A stretch of DNA of 64,000 nucleotides from Ditylenchus dipsaci (taxonomy: Eukaryota > Nematoda > Chromadorea > Rhabditida > Anguinidae), in NCBI GenBank assembly GCA_004194705.1, contig SADC01000520.1, positions 62,001 through 126,000 on the forward strand, in the 5' to 3' direction. Shown piece after piece: positions 43,797 to 55,300 of the stretch (positions within the stretch are counted from its first letter, which is position 1; each line of letters opens with the position of its first letter). A program made the translations under genes and the position numbers. The notes beneath the pieces were generated by a model. It saw only the letters and a program-made list of their open reading frames with translations, was not told where the DNA came from and did no database searches.

Positions 43797-44704
43797 CTTA
43801 TGCTTATTTGAGCTTATTTTGCTTCGCTTGAGTAGTTCTACAAGATAGCTCTGAAAAATTACTATATTTTGTCAAAAATTCTACTTCTGACTAATTCAAA
43901 TTAAAATCACATCATTTTGATGCGCGCATATTTTTTTGAAAAAATGCTGTTTTCCCGTGGCCTAAACAGTGTGGGGACAATTTCGAACTGCATTTTCAGA
44001 ATCTACACGAAAAAACTGCAACTGATATTATCAAACTGGAACACAATATCGCAGCACGGCCTGTCTGGACCTCTGAAGTCGGGAAGTCAGACAAATTTAT
44101 ACCAGAACACAGAGGGGGGACCAAGATACATTTTTTGAAATTTTTTTCACGATGACAACTTAGAATTCTGACACCAGATTCGTATTCACATGGTATAGAA
44201 AATAGAAAATAGACAAATTACTATTTTTGACGATATTCGACTTAATTCGGTTTGTCGAAGGGCTCTATCTCTGACTGGATTTTTTTTCGAGATGCAAATT
44301 TTTATAGAAAAGTCAAATGCCTGACAGGCATTAAATGAGGCATTAAAAAATTTACGAGTTGAGATAAAAGGTGTTTTTGACAAAAAAAACTACACCTATT
44401 GCATCGATGGGACTCAGAATAAAAATTTTCTACAGGGTAATTGCTCACAATAAAGCAATGATGAAAGTTATTCTATTTGATTCTCGGGTAATTTTTAGCT
44501 TTAGAAAACAGTGATCGCAATGAAAATGCGGTGAAAAAATAAGGTGTGCACACAGTGCGATCAGAACCAGCAACCTCGACGATTCGTATATGGAGATTCC
44601 TACCCGTAAAAGCTAGCTATATTAATCAGGTTCGAAGTGGCCTTATATCGAGAGTCTATATTGAAGTCAAAGATGGAAAAATGAGGTCTTGAAGCGAAAC
44701 TGGC
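43797..44704. other. Intergenic, tRNA-like remnant
   Basis: No gene is seen. The minus strand at 44540-44610 reads GAGGTTGCTGGTTCTGATCG, related to the B-box-like segments at 30.4, 10.6 and 37.8 kb, beside ATTCGTATATGGAGATTCC. Confidence 0.35.
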
Positions 44705-45240
44705 CTTATATCAAAAGTAAAGTTGGCACTTATTTACTTGGGGGGGGGGGCGCATTTTTCACTTATTTGTAAATCATGTTTTAACGACTCCCAAGTAACT
44801 TTTATATGCTAAAAACGATAAGAAAGGTGGCGCCTCGAAGGAGGCGCAGGGGGCTTGGTTGGTTAGAGATGCGCGCACTCACTTACCTTAGACATAATTC
44901 CGAGCAAGACTCTTGAGCAAGACTCTTCTCTTAAAAAATTTCCTAATCTCTTGATCATAAATGCATAAAAGACTCTTTTTGCCCAGCTCCAGTGACCAAA
45001 ACGGGGTATAATACCTTTACATAAGGTGGTTTACCTTGGTCCCCCAAGGCAAAATGTCAAATTTTTGTCAAAATTTTTTTTGAAAAAATCCATCTTTTAT
45101 GTGAAAAAATGACGGGAACCACCTTTCTTATCGTTTTTAGCATATAAAAGTTACTTGGGAGTCATTTAAACATGATTTACAAAAAATTGTAAAATGCGCC
45201 CCCCCCCCCCCAAGTAAATAAGTTCCGTAAAGTTTGCCTT
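44705..45240. mobile_element. Foldback element, half core
   Basis: The arms ACTTATTTACTTGGGGGGGG and its complement (poly(C) then AAGTAAATAAGT) close the element. Both contain TTTTATATGCTAAAAACGAT-like sequence. The left half of the core is deleted: GGCGCCTCGAAGGAGGCGCA joins straight to the right half (AGAGATGCGCGCACTCACTT). Confidence 0.7.
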
Positions 45241-45323
45241 ATTTTAGTCAAAACCGATTTGGTTAGAGTTGCCCTTATATGAAAATGTATATAATACAGA
45301 TGTATAGACGGTATATTAAAAGT

Positions 45324-45330
45324 GGACAGA

Positions 45331-45368
<38 letters not shown>

Positions 45369-45404
45369 ATCTTCGGATGCGCGAGTTCGAATCTCGCTCT
45401 GTTC
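45324..45404 (+). tRNA. tRNA-Leu (anticodon TAG)
   Basis: The 81-nt cloverleaf has acceptor GGACAGA/TCTGTTC (one G-T pair), a D arm GCCGAGTGGTCTAAGGC, anticodon stem CCAGA/TCTGG around loop TTTAGGC (anticodon TAG), a long variable arm and T arm GCGAG-TTCGAAT-CTCGC. The long variable arm and leucine-type D arm fit tRNA-Leu. No intron is present. The B box GTTCGAATC and a following TTTTT at about 45415 (Pol III stop) are intact. Confidence 0.93.
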
Positions 45405-45621
45405 AAAAGGTGTCTTTTTACGAAAAAAAGATCATGCTCACGGTTGTAGGGTGGTCTAGTGATTTGGTAGTCCTCGTCAGTTCAAAAAAATTTCCTAATC
45501 ATTGATCTTTTGTTCGCATTTTTTAACTTTATTTTTTAACAACACAAGGTCTAAAATCGAATTCAGGTTAGCTTTGCTGCTAGAAATCTCATTAACCAAA
45601 TTTTTGTTGAAAATCTGAGTA

Positions 45622-45700
45622 CAGTCAACCTCGATTTAACGAAACTCTCGGGGACCAAAAAATGTTTCGTTATATCGGGGTTTGTTATAACGGGGGTGCG
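45622..45700. mobile_element. pogo-like element, left end only
   Basis: TA precedes CAGTCAACCTCGATTTAACG, then ATGTTTCGTTATATCGGGG. The right end is absent; the adjoining foldback element probably replaced or displaced it. Confidence 0.6.
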
Positions 45701-46383
45701 CATTTTATAATCGTCGAAAACTGATGTTTAAACGTCTCCTAAGTAATTTTTATGTGCTAAAAACGATGAAAAGGATGTTTTTTTACACTTTCCTACGTAA
45801 AAATTGATTATTTAGAGAAAATTGTTTTTGACCGAAATGTGACTTTTTTCCTTGGGGACCAAGGTAAACCAGTACCTTTATGATTAATGAAAGGCAGTTC
45901 ATCTCTTATAAAGATATGATTTGAACATAGTTTCGTTAACTGGGGCCTACCGCATAAAAAAAACTCTGGTATGCATACCTTTTTATGCATCCAGAGTCAC
46001 TTTCGAGTGATTTGTGTCTAAGGTATGTGGGTGTGCGCATCTCAACTCCAAGCCCCCTGCGCCCCGAAGGGGGCGCAGGGGCTTGGTTGGTTAGAGATGC
46101 GCGCACTCACTTACCTTAGACATAATTCCGAGCAAGACTCTTGAACAAAAATGCATTTAGAGGCTCTTTTTGCCCAGCTCCAATGACCGAAATGGGGTAT
46201 AATACCTAATATAAGATGCTTTGCCTTGGTCGCCCAAGGAAAAAAGTCACATTTCGGTCAAAAAAAAATTCTCCAAAAAATCAATTTTTACGTAGGAAAT
46301 TGTAAAAAACAACCTTTTTATCGTTTTAGCACATAAAAATTACTTAGGAGACGTTTAAACATCAGTTTCGACGATTATAAAAT
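45700..46383. mobile_element. Foldback element with the complete GC-rich core
   Basis: This is the best-preserved copy. The arms (GCGCATTTTATAATCGTCGA, AAACGTCTCCTAAGTAATTT, TTATGTGCTAAAAACGATGA) are mirrored at 46300-46383. The core at 45940-46140 contains GGGCCTACCGCATAAA, ACTCTGGTATGCATACC, GTCTAAGGTATGTGGGTGTG, the CCCCTGCGCCCCGAAGGGGG hairpin, AGAGATGCGCGCACTCACTT and CTTAGACATAATTCCGAGC. The two core halves are themselves diverged inverted copies. Confidence 0.75.
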
Positions 46384-47250
46384 CCGAACTCTAACTCGAA
46401 CTCTAACTCGAGGGTGTTCACGTACCTCAAGTTAGAGTTCGAGTCTGAGGTCAAAATTGAAAGTGTTCATGTAGTTTGTGTTACTGTTTATGTATATTTT
46501 TTATTATTTTTCTCATGACGACGACCATAAAAATGCAAGTTTATGAAAGAAAGTTACTTAAATTTCTACATCAAGATTAATTAAATCATCTGCTCCTGAA
46601 AGTCAACATTTACAATACCATTAAAAACACAACAAGCTTTGTTCTGATGTCTTTCGCACTACCACTGCTTTCTTCTTCTGCTTGTCCACCATCAAGTCCT
46701 CTCCAAGATCTAGCGACTGCGGCGGTCCTTTCCACATCCACTTCTTCATTCATCTCTTGTCTGAGAAAGTTGTGGAGCACGCAAATGGCCCAGACAATAT
46801 GGTCGGCTGTTTCATGGGAGCACTCAATTGGTTTAAGCAAGATCCTCCACTTCATGGCCATTATTCCGAAAGTGTTTTCGATACGGTTGCGTGCTCGGCT
46901 GATTCGGTAGTTGTATATACGCTCATCGCGGTCCATATGGCTCCGACCAAATGCTTTCATCATATAAGGGGACAAGGGAAGGCACCGTCGCCTATAAAGA
47001 AGATGGGAGTCATGGTTTGGGTATTGGGAAGGCACTTAGGTGGGGGCAGATGGAGGAGCCGTTCTCCACGGCCAAACTATATGAACAATTTCAATTTGAC
47101 CTCAGACTTGAACTCGAGCTCGAGGTACATGAACACCCTCGAGTCAGAGCACGAATTAGAGTTCGGGTTTTTGGTTACATGAACACCTCTTACCCGAACT
47201 CTAACTCTAACTCGAACTCGAACTCTAACTCGAACTCTAACTCGAACAAC
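46384..47250. mobile_element. PIF/Harbinger-like relic with CGAACTCTAACT-motif ends
   Basis: The outer parts are arrays of CGAACTCTAACT and inverted segments GAGGGTGTTCACGTACCTC / GGTACATGAACACCC. Each arm also has AGTCTGAGGTCAAA-like sequence. The middle encodes the end of a Harbinger transposase on the minus strand. The expected 3-bp duplication could not be defined because the ends are repetitive. Confidence 0.7.
46610..47035 (-). pseudogene. PIF/Harbinger transposase C-terminal relic
   Basis: The minus frame reads LSPYMMKAFGRSHMDRDERI, then YNYRISRARNRIENTFGIMA, KWRILLKPIECS and VWAICVLHNFLR, the order and spacing of the C-terminal half of the DDE_Tnp_4 (PIF/Harbinger) domain, including the catalytic Glu region (RIENTFG). 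One frame break near 46970 separates it from an upstream stretch FFIGDGAFP with the second catalytic Asp. The N-terminal half and the first Asp are missing, so it is dead. Confidence 0.82.
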
Positions 47251-47789
47251 GTGAACCATAAAAGAATCTGCAAAAAAGTGAACTCTGGAAAAATAACACT
47301 TCTGAAGACTCCCTGATAATAGAACCGGAAACAGTTGAAATGCCACTCTTTCTCGGTCAGCCAAAATTTTTGGCTGTTAAAGGATAAGAGACATTCAACC
47401 AATGATTATAATGATGAGTTGCACTAACAGCCTAAGCATTGATGTCCCTTGAGTAAGCAGGGTGGACACCAACAAAGAGAGGTCATCTCATCTCTCTGCC
47501 TCTCTGACCATCCTGAAGAGGTTATTTGCAGTGCTCTCTAATTCAAAATGCCGTCCCTCGAGTGGAGAAAGGTCGTTTTCCCTATCTCCTTTCTTTCTTC
47601 CTACTGCTATTTTCCTCCAATGACATATACCGCGCTTTTCACTCACCAATTGCTCGCTAGGTTTTTTGACATCTGCTATTGATCGACCGCCATTTGTTTA
47701 TTTTTAGCTATTTTGGAGTGAATTTTTACAAAAAGTTTTAAGAACTATATAAGATTCGCTTGAAATTCTACTGTGTTATATAACTGTAT

Positions 47790-48152
47790 TCGGTTAGTCA
47801 ATAAGTTCGCGGTTGTTTATACACAACCAGCAAGTTTTGTGCAAGGGTTTCATAAGCTTTGACTAATACAAGCAATTAAAACTTAATGGATGGGTTCCTT
47901 ATTCAAAATTTATTTAAAAAAGCAGAAGAAATTTTTTTTAATGGTTTGCAGAATTGAAATTCAAAACACGACCTTGAAATTTGGAAACACATTAGAAATT
48001 TTTTGTTTTCTTTTAAATAATTTAAAAAATTTTGAATGTGCTCTCCATCTATTAACATTTGATGGCTTCTATTAATCAAAGCTCATGAAACCCATACAAA
48101 AACTCTGCGAACTGTGTATAAACACCCGCGAACTTATGGACCAACCCAATAA
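47790..48152. mobile_element. mariner-like miniature element
   Basis: The ends are GGTTAGTCAATAAGTTCGCG and, inward from the right, GGTTGGTCCATAAGTTCGCG, followed by TTTATACACA-like sequence on both sides. Such GGTTGGTCCATAAGT ends are typical of mariner elements. There is no transposase, only about 360 bp. Related copies lie at 10.9 and 31.2 kb. Confidence 0.7.
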
Positions 48153-48410
48153 TAAAGTCGAGTCAACCTATAACGCTATCTTTATATTTTGTTATAAGTT
48201 CTATCATTCTTCACCTTTGTTTTTAGAATCTTTTGCCATAATTGAAGCGTCAGCTAAGACAAAAAGTCATAAAGATTGTGATTTTTAAAAACTTTTTTGA
48301 AAATGAAAATGTTCTGCCGATGAGACCCTTTACCGAAAATGGACTGCCGTTATAGCGAGAATCACGGGTATTATTTTCAGAAACGACTGAAAATTCTTAC
48401 AATTTTTCAG

Positions 48411-48693
48411 ACGGGACACACTCATCGATTTCGGGAAAAGACTCAATCACTACAGTGAAAATTTTTCGAAATCTATGCATGAAAGTTCTGAGCGTACGGT
48501 TTTCGAGCGGCTGAAATATAAACAGTTTTTTTGTTTCTGCCCCCTTGACAATTTTTTCGTTTTTATACACTATTATTTCGAGCGCGGCCAACCATATTTC
48601 CACATTACTTACAAACAAAATCTGGAATGTCATGAATGGCGTCAAACCCGAGAAATGCACGGGCATGAGCTTGTCCGGAAATACCTGCGATAA
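48411..48693 (+). CDS. Unassigned candidate exon
   Basis: After a good acceptor (CAATTTTTCAG) a frame stays open for 94 codons to TAA at about 48691. It reads LIDFGKRLNHYSENFSK, FERLKYKQFFCF and EWRQTREMHGHELVRKYLR. Composition looks coding and rich in aromatic residues, but I recognise no family. The minus strand is also open across most of it, which weakens the case. It could belong to a small gene or an old element. Confidence 0.3.
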
Positions 48694-49199
48694 TCCGGAA
48701 CTGACAATACCGACCAAGTATTTTTATTTATAAAAAATACTGTAAACTTTTTGTTACTTTTCAGAAATTAGATTTCTTTAAATCAGAAATTAGACTCTTC
48801 TACCAAATTTTTATTCGAATTTTATCAAACTCTTTTATTCTGCAAAACCCACAAAAAATTGCAGTTCATTTTAATATATAAATTTCCGGACAACTTGATA
48901 AAATTGCCGGTCCCGTGTGTGTCGGCACGTTTACGACTGCTGGGTATACAAAATTGCTATGCTCTCAATCCGAAATTTCGATCAGGCATAGAAATTTTAC
49001 TTTAATAGTCTGAGTTAGTAGTTTTTTCACATTTTTATATTTATTGGCTATTCTTTAATTTGTTATTTTGTTAGCAAAAATCTCAGCAGCCTTACAGCTT
49101 AGGCGGGAAAACAAAGCTTTGAACATATTCATTATTTGTTTTCTTGATACTGTTATTTTATCTGGTTTTGTTAACCTATCTGTATTTAGACTGGCAGGG

Positions 49200-49367
49200 A
49201 TGTCAGTGATCTCAGAGGGAAGGTCGTCACAGCGCCGCTACGGCCAGAAGTCACTGCAGAACAGGTCAGGCCGACCAGGCGAGATAAGCAGTAGGAGTGT
49301 GGCAGGAATCGACCATCACGATCACCAGTCTTATTTGTTGCCTCAGTTCTCAGCTGCCTCTAGCGAG
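49200..49367 (+). CDS. VANGL: VANGL exon 1 (N-terminal tail)
   Basis: An acceptor TTTAG lies ten bases before ATG, so there is a 5' untranslated exon upstream. It reads MSVISEGRSSQRRYGQKSLQ, a Ser/Arg-rich tail like that of Vang proteins, and ends GCGAG|GTTGAA in phase 0. Confidence 0.72.
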
Positions 49368-52300
49368 GTTGAATTTCACATAACATTATTTTAAAATTAA
49401 AAAAAACTGCTGATCTTTGAAAAATGCTAAATGTATCAAAAATACTTAAATTTTAAATAAAAAATATTTGCCTCGCCAAAAATTATTTTTCAAGTCCAGG
49501 AAGGTCAATAAAAGAATGTTGGTTCTACATTATGTTAAGTCGTTGTGATACGTTGCTAACTGCAGGGGGGGGGGGAGGTGGTTGTGGCTAGATTGAAAGA
49601 AGAAATTTATTTGATACACATTTTTCGGAACTTATTTAGTTCGGGGGGAACATTTTTCACTTATTTGAAAATCATGGTTAAACGGCTTCTGACTAATTTT
49701 TTTTTTGCTCTTTCCACACAAAAATAGAGTTTATGGAAATATGTTTTGACCAAAATGGACTTTTTGCCCTGGGGGACAAAGACTCTGGATGCATAAAAAT
49801 GTATACATACCAGAGTTTCTTTATGCGGTAATCCCAGGCAACAAAAACTATGTTCAAATTCCATCTTTTTAAGTATTCAGGTACCCTTTCAGGTTGGATC
49901 GCCTTAGGGGACCAAGGCAAAAAGTCAAATTTTAATCAAAAATTTTTTTTCAAAAAATCCATTTTTTATGTGAAAAAGTGTTAGAAAATAACTTCTTATC
50001 GTTTTAAGCATACGAAAATTACTTAGAAGTCGTTTAAACGCGATTTTCGAATAAGTGAAAAATGTGAAAATTTGATCAAACTCCTGATTTGGACATTGAT
50101 TTGTTTTAGCAAATAAAAGGTTGTGCATTCGATCATCAGTTTTGTGAAAAACGGATGCCGTCTTTGCGGTCGTAATCAAATGTTTTGTTGAAAAATTTTG
50201 AGACCGAAATGGAGAGGTCAAACTGAGAAACACCTTAAAATCGAAAGTTCACTACGGTAGTGAGATCTTTGCGGTCATTGTCGAAAACCAAAAGTGAACT
50301 AAAAAACAAAAAAAAACAAAAAATTTGAACCAAAAGTATACTTTATCGGCTTTCCTAAATAAAAAAAATAGTTTCATGCCCATCAAGGTATACCAACCAT
50401 ATCGAATAATTCAGTGTCATTTGCTTACTAACCATGCATAATTTCAGGGCATTAAATCGACTTGGGTGAAGACCAATGGTGCGACAACACTACAGTGCTC
50501 ACAGCCAACGAAAGCGAGGTTGTTTCATTAATTTTCATCATTCATTGTTTTGCGGTTTCTTATAATGTAAAAATTCGAAACAACATGGGAACAAGATAAA
50601 AAGTCAAAAATTTTAACTTTTTAAAAAAACTCTCAATGCCTTTCCGCAAATTGAAAATATGACTGAAGAATATTTAAAAGTCATAAAACAGCAAAAAAAC
50701 AGGATCTTGCGAATTTTTTGAAAATTGGGTGGATTGTGCAAGTCGGTACGTCCAACAGTTACACAAACTGCTGCAAGAGTTGGAGGATTAGCAAATCTCT
50801 CCATTTTGGATTTTTTTAAGTGATCGCGTTTTTTCGCACCACTCTGGAGTGACTATCAGAAAATATGGTTTTTGTAATTAACCTCCGTCCATAATGGCCT
50901 ATTAGGTCTGGTCCAGTGACTAAGTTTTTATGGTTCAAAGACAAAAATGTCAACAAAAGAAAAATAAAGCTGAGCCTAAAGCCAAAAACGCAAAGCCAAA
51001 TATTGGCTTTTTCGGTTTTTGTTCTGGCTCTTCTAACTACGTATGGTCTTTGGATTGGCCAATTTTAAAAGTATCGACTGTATTTAAAGCTATTTGCTAA
51101 TTCGTTTTATTCATACTATTCTCACTCTAAACCTCTCTTGATTTCAGCACTCCTACAGCGGATTGCCTGAGAGGTTTTACACAGCTCCACAAAGCATAGG
51201 CAAAAATGCAGCGAGAAGGTAAGTTCTGTATTTGAAACGGCCATGAGAAAACTGGGAGCAATTTCTCTGACAAATTTTAAAGTTTTTTAGTTTGTGCCTT
51301 GGCGATGAAAATTCGAATAATTTTATAGACACTACAACTGATAATAAAGAAAACCCATAGCTATTTTTTAATTTGTCATATACATGAAAAATCCTAGCTT
51401 TTTCGTTGCGAGAAATATGACTCTACTGACAAAAAAATTATAAAAGTTGTTTTAATTTTGTTCAATATGTCGCACTAGCGGCAAATTTTTTTTCTATATT
51501 TCTCTAATTTCATTTTACAGTTTACCGTGGGTAAATAGGCACACGTTGAGTCTGGTTATGGATCGCTGGTTTATGAGGGTGCATCTATACCAAAAGTTTA
51601 GTTAATGTCAAGATCGCTTCACTTTTGCTTGGTCATCCCTGTGGTTCGACCTTCGCTAACCTGAAAATCTACCACATTCATAACTGACACCACAAATAGG
51701 GCCTTGTGAGCATAGTTGGACGCCTCTGAAAAAACACCGCCGCCGCCGGCGCGCAAAAACCTTGCTAAATTTCACCGCCGCCACCGCCGCCGCCGCCGCG
51801 GCACTTTTTATTTCGCCGCCGCCGCCGGCGCTACCATCGCCGCCACCGCCGCCGCCAGCTAACGCTTCACTGCCAAAAAACATTTCTGTTTAATTTATGT
51901 TTGTCATAGAATAAAATTTTGCAAGAGAACAGTAAAATTCTAAATTATGTCATTTTATCATATTTTCGTAAGATGACCATTCAAAACAAGCATTGTTTTG
52001 GTACTTTGTAATTGGTGGTGCCGCCACCGCCGCCGCCGCCGCAGCCTAATTACTCCGCCGCACCGCCACCGCCGCCGCCGACCTCATTTTCAGCCGCCGG
52101 CGCCACCGCCACCGCCGCGGCACCTCATATTTTGCCGCCGCCGCCTGGCGGCGGCGGCGCCGGTGGCGGCGATCCAACTATGCTTGTGAGATTTGTGTCA
52201 TTGATATTTTTTAAACAAAAAAGTGTTCGGCAAAATCGATGAAAAAACTAAACTACTAAATATTATGGCCGGTTCAAATAGTCAGTAACTTTTCAATCCG

Positions 52301-55300
52301 GGAATCTCACAATTTAATTTCTAGATGTTCTCGGCTGTGCTGGATTAGTTTTGCCTTCCTGGTGTCGTTGATCTCGTTGCTTTCGGCACCGTTGATGTCT
52401 TCTGCACCTTATTTAATATCTGTATTGGACCTTTACCCGGACTACGTCTGGCCAGCTATGTCTTGTGAAATTGACTGTCAGGTTGATTTTATACTTTCCT
52501 CTTATAGAAACGCCTCTAATTCGAAATTGTATTAGTGACTTTGGGACTTTTTTTCAAAGACTTTTTCTTTTATTCTTTCTCTATACGTAAAAGGAGGCCA
52601 AAAAGTCCCTTCATTGGCCCTTAAGTGACTAGCACCTTCTCATAAGTTCCGAAATATATTTAAAAAAAACTACTGCCGGATTTTGTTTAATTGAAAAAAA
52701 TGAGAAAAAACTTTTATTTCTGAAAGATGACAAAAAATTTAAACTAATTTTTAATTTTTATCTCATATAAATTTTATTTTCAATAAAATGTATTGGAGCC
52801 AATAAGAAAAGGCTAGTCACATCAGAGTCAATGCAGGAATCTCCTGACAATGTGATACACTGAACCAGAGCTCATCATTTTTGAACCCATTATTTTTTTG
52901 TAGGTCGTACATAATCAGATAGAAAAAAGTGCTAGCTTACGCGAAAACAGTCCTATACGAACTTGAAAAGACTTTACTTTCTCATGTGTTGGAAAATACT
53001 TTTTCACATGAAAAATACTGTAAACTCTCTTTGTCAAGTTTTGGAAATTTAATTTCATAAAAGACTTGAGTATGAAATTCGATTAATGAAATCTAACAAA
53101 ATAGTTTATAGTATTTTTACAGTATAAGAGAGTATCAGGTTGTCGCCAAATCCTGTTACGACACTAAAGAGAAAAAACTTTGCAGTTACCGTATTTTCTC
53201 TATAAACGGGCTGGCCCGTTTATTAATCAACCCCTCGGGAATCGGAGAAATTTGAGGTCGATTTCGAAATTTTCGGGCGCTTAACCAAAATCTAAAATGT
53301 GGAATCGGTAGATCTCGTGGGAGTTAAGAAAACGCAGTAAACAGATAAGCAAAATATTTACTCTGGACTGAGATATAAGTCCTCAAAGTCGAGGGGGCCC
53401 GTTTATTAGAGAGGGCCCGTTTAATAGAAAAAATACAGTAGTAGTACTTATAAAGGCAACAACAAATCCTTTGTTAGGTTACACAATCACCAGTCAAATG
53501 GCGGTATGATGATTCACAAAAATACATCTACACAAACTCACATTTCCACAAAACTGCATTTTCAAAAAAATGAATTGGAAAAAGACTGCATTTTTACAAA
53601 ATGCATACTCACAAACTGCATTTTCACAAACTCACATTTTCACAAAACTTCATATTCACAAACTGCAATTTCACAAACTGCATTTTCACAAACTCACATT
53701 TTCACAAACTGCAGTTTCACAAGCTGCATTTTGAAGAACACATAAGTCTCAAAAAAGCCTCTACGAAATTTATGTATAGTCATTTGCTTCTTTCACTAAC
53801 TTTATGAATTCAGGCTAGCTACAACATGAACCGTTTATTTCCAAATGATTTGACCGACTCAAGTGGAGATGAAGACCAAGTGGGGGACTTGATGATCTGG
53901 TACAAGCCCGTGAAATTCAAGGCACGCTCCAAGCAGAAGTCGATCAGGCTCAGCCAGTCAACAGACATGAAGAAGCAGTCAATCTAGCTGTGCCATTGGT
54001 TAACGCACCCTTCTTTTCTGCTCGAGATGTCCATGTCGAGTTTCTTTCGTCCTAAGTCTTGCCGAGGACGCGATGTCTTGGTTTATGACGGTAAAAACTA
54101 TAACAATCTTTTTAGGTATTTCACCTCGTCATATTTTATTGTTTAGAAGGGATATTTCGCTTCTGGTACGATGTTCAGCACAATACTGGCAATATCCAAA
54201 GCAAGCTTCAAGTATACAAGTGCGTCGCCTATCCGACTGGTTGCATGAAAGAAGTTCATCTGAGCAATCAAGCGTATTTCCGGGAGTCTACAATAGATCA
54301 TGATCACGATGTGGACCCAGTAGAAGTGGACAAGCCGAACTTTCGATTTATTGAAGCAAAATCCACTGGTTAGTTTATATGTTTTAAAGCTTTGCTATAT
54401 TCATCGATTATGTTTAGAGACAGTACAATTCTTTGTATACTGAGGCAACGCTTGGATTCCTAGAAGTTGTGGTTGATGGAATTGATAAGGCATCGCTCTT
54501 TCGACAGCTTTCTAGTCGTCGTCAGGTATTTTAATTAAAGCAGTTTATTTTGACCTCTTGAGTTACGAAAAATTTTCAGCTCACACATCAAGGCTTCATG
54601 TGCTTCGGGTGCTTTCTATCGTTCAAACAAGCAGACCACAAAGAGAGGAGGACAGAAGAATCAAGAGTCTTCAAAATGAGATTGGCCGATTCGACTATGC
54701 AAGTATTCCTGAAGCTCTATCGCGCATTGCTTCTGCCTCTAGAACGATTGCTCAAGTGAACCGTGAAGAAAGAGAAGCCGAGTCACGAAGAAGAACTATG
54801 GACAGTGCCCCTCCTCCACCCATTATGGAGTATCAAGAAAACGATGAATAATAAATTACACGATAAATTTGTTCCTTTGATTCGTTTATTTTTGTTAAAT
54901 TGTGTGAGTATGTTATATTGAAATAAAGTTATGAGTTGGATTTGCGTTCTTGTGCGCTTTTCGAAGAAAGTCTTCGTAAAAATCGGTGTTTATAAATTGT
55001 ACGAGCTACAAAACTTAATGGCCAGTTTACCACTGTGATGTTAAAAGCAGCATGGTTGTGAAAAAATAAGCTTTTCAAACTGAAGGCTTATGAAAAAAAA
55101 TTTTGCGAACTTGGGAATTGAAAACAAAATATTCTGAAAAGGACGGGTATTCGGTACTACACTTTGAAAATGCAGCTTGTGAAACTGCAGTTTGTAAAAA
55201 TGTGAGTTTGTGAAAATGCAGTTTGTGGAATTGCAGTTTGTGAATATGAAGTTTTGTGAAAATGTGAGTTTGTGAAATAGTGAGTTTTTGAAAATGTTTT

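Noticed and set aside
45430..45475. A second tRNA-like piece just after tRNA-Leu (GTAGGGTGGTCTAGTGATTTGG)
   Set aside because: It resembles the 5' half of a tRNA but has no matching T arm or acceptor; too weak to call.
47077..47402. Val-Arg and Glu-Leu repeat proteins on the minus strand
   Set aside because: They are direct translations of the CGAACTCTAACT array.
51656..52242. Gly/Ala/Pro/Arg-rich open frames on both strands
   Set aside because: They are translations of the (CCGCCG)n arms of a transposon; no splice sites or non-repetitive protein sequence.
53506..53807. Thr/Phe/His-rich open frames
   Set aside because: They translate the TTTCACAAACTGCA array at the end of the TIR element; the supported gene starts at 53826.
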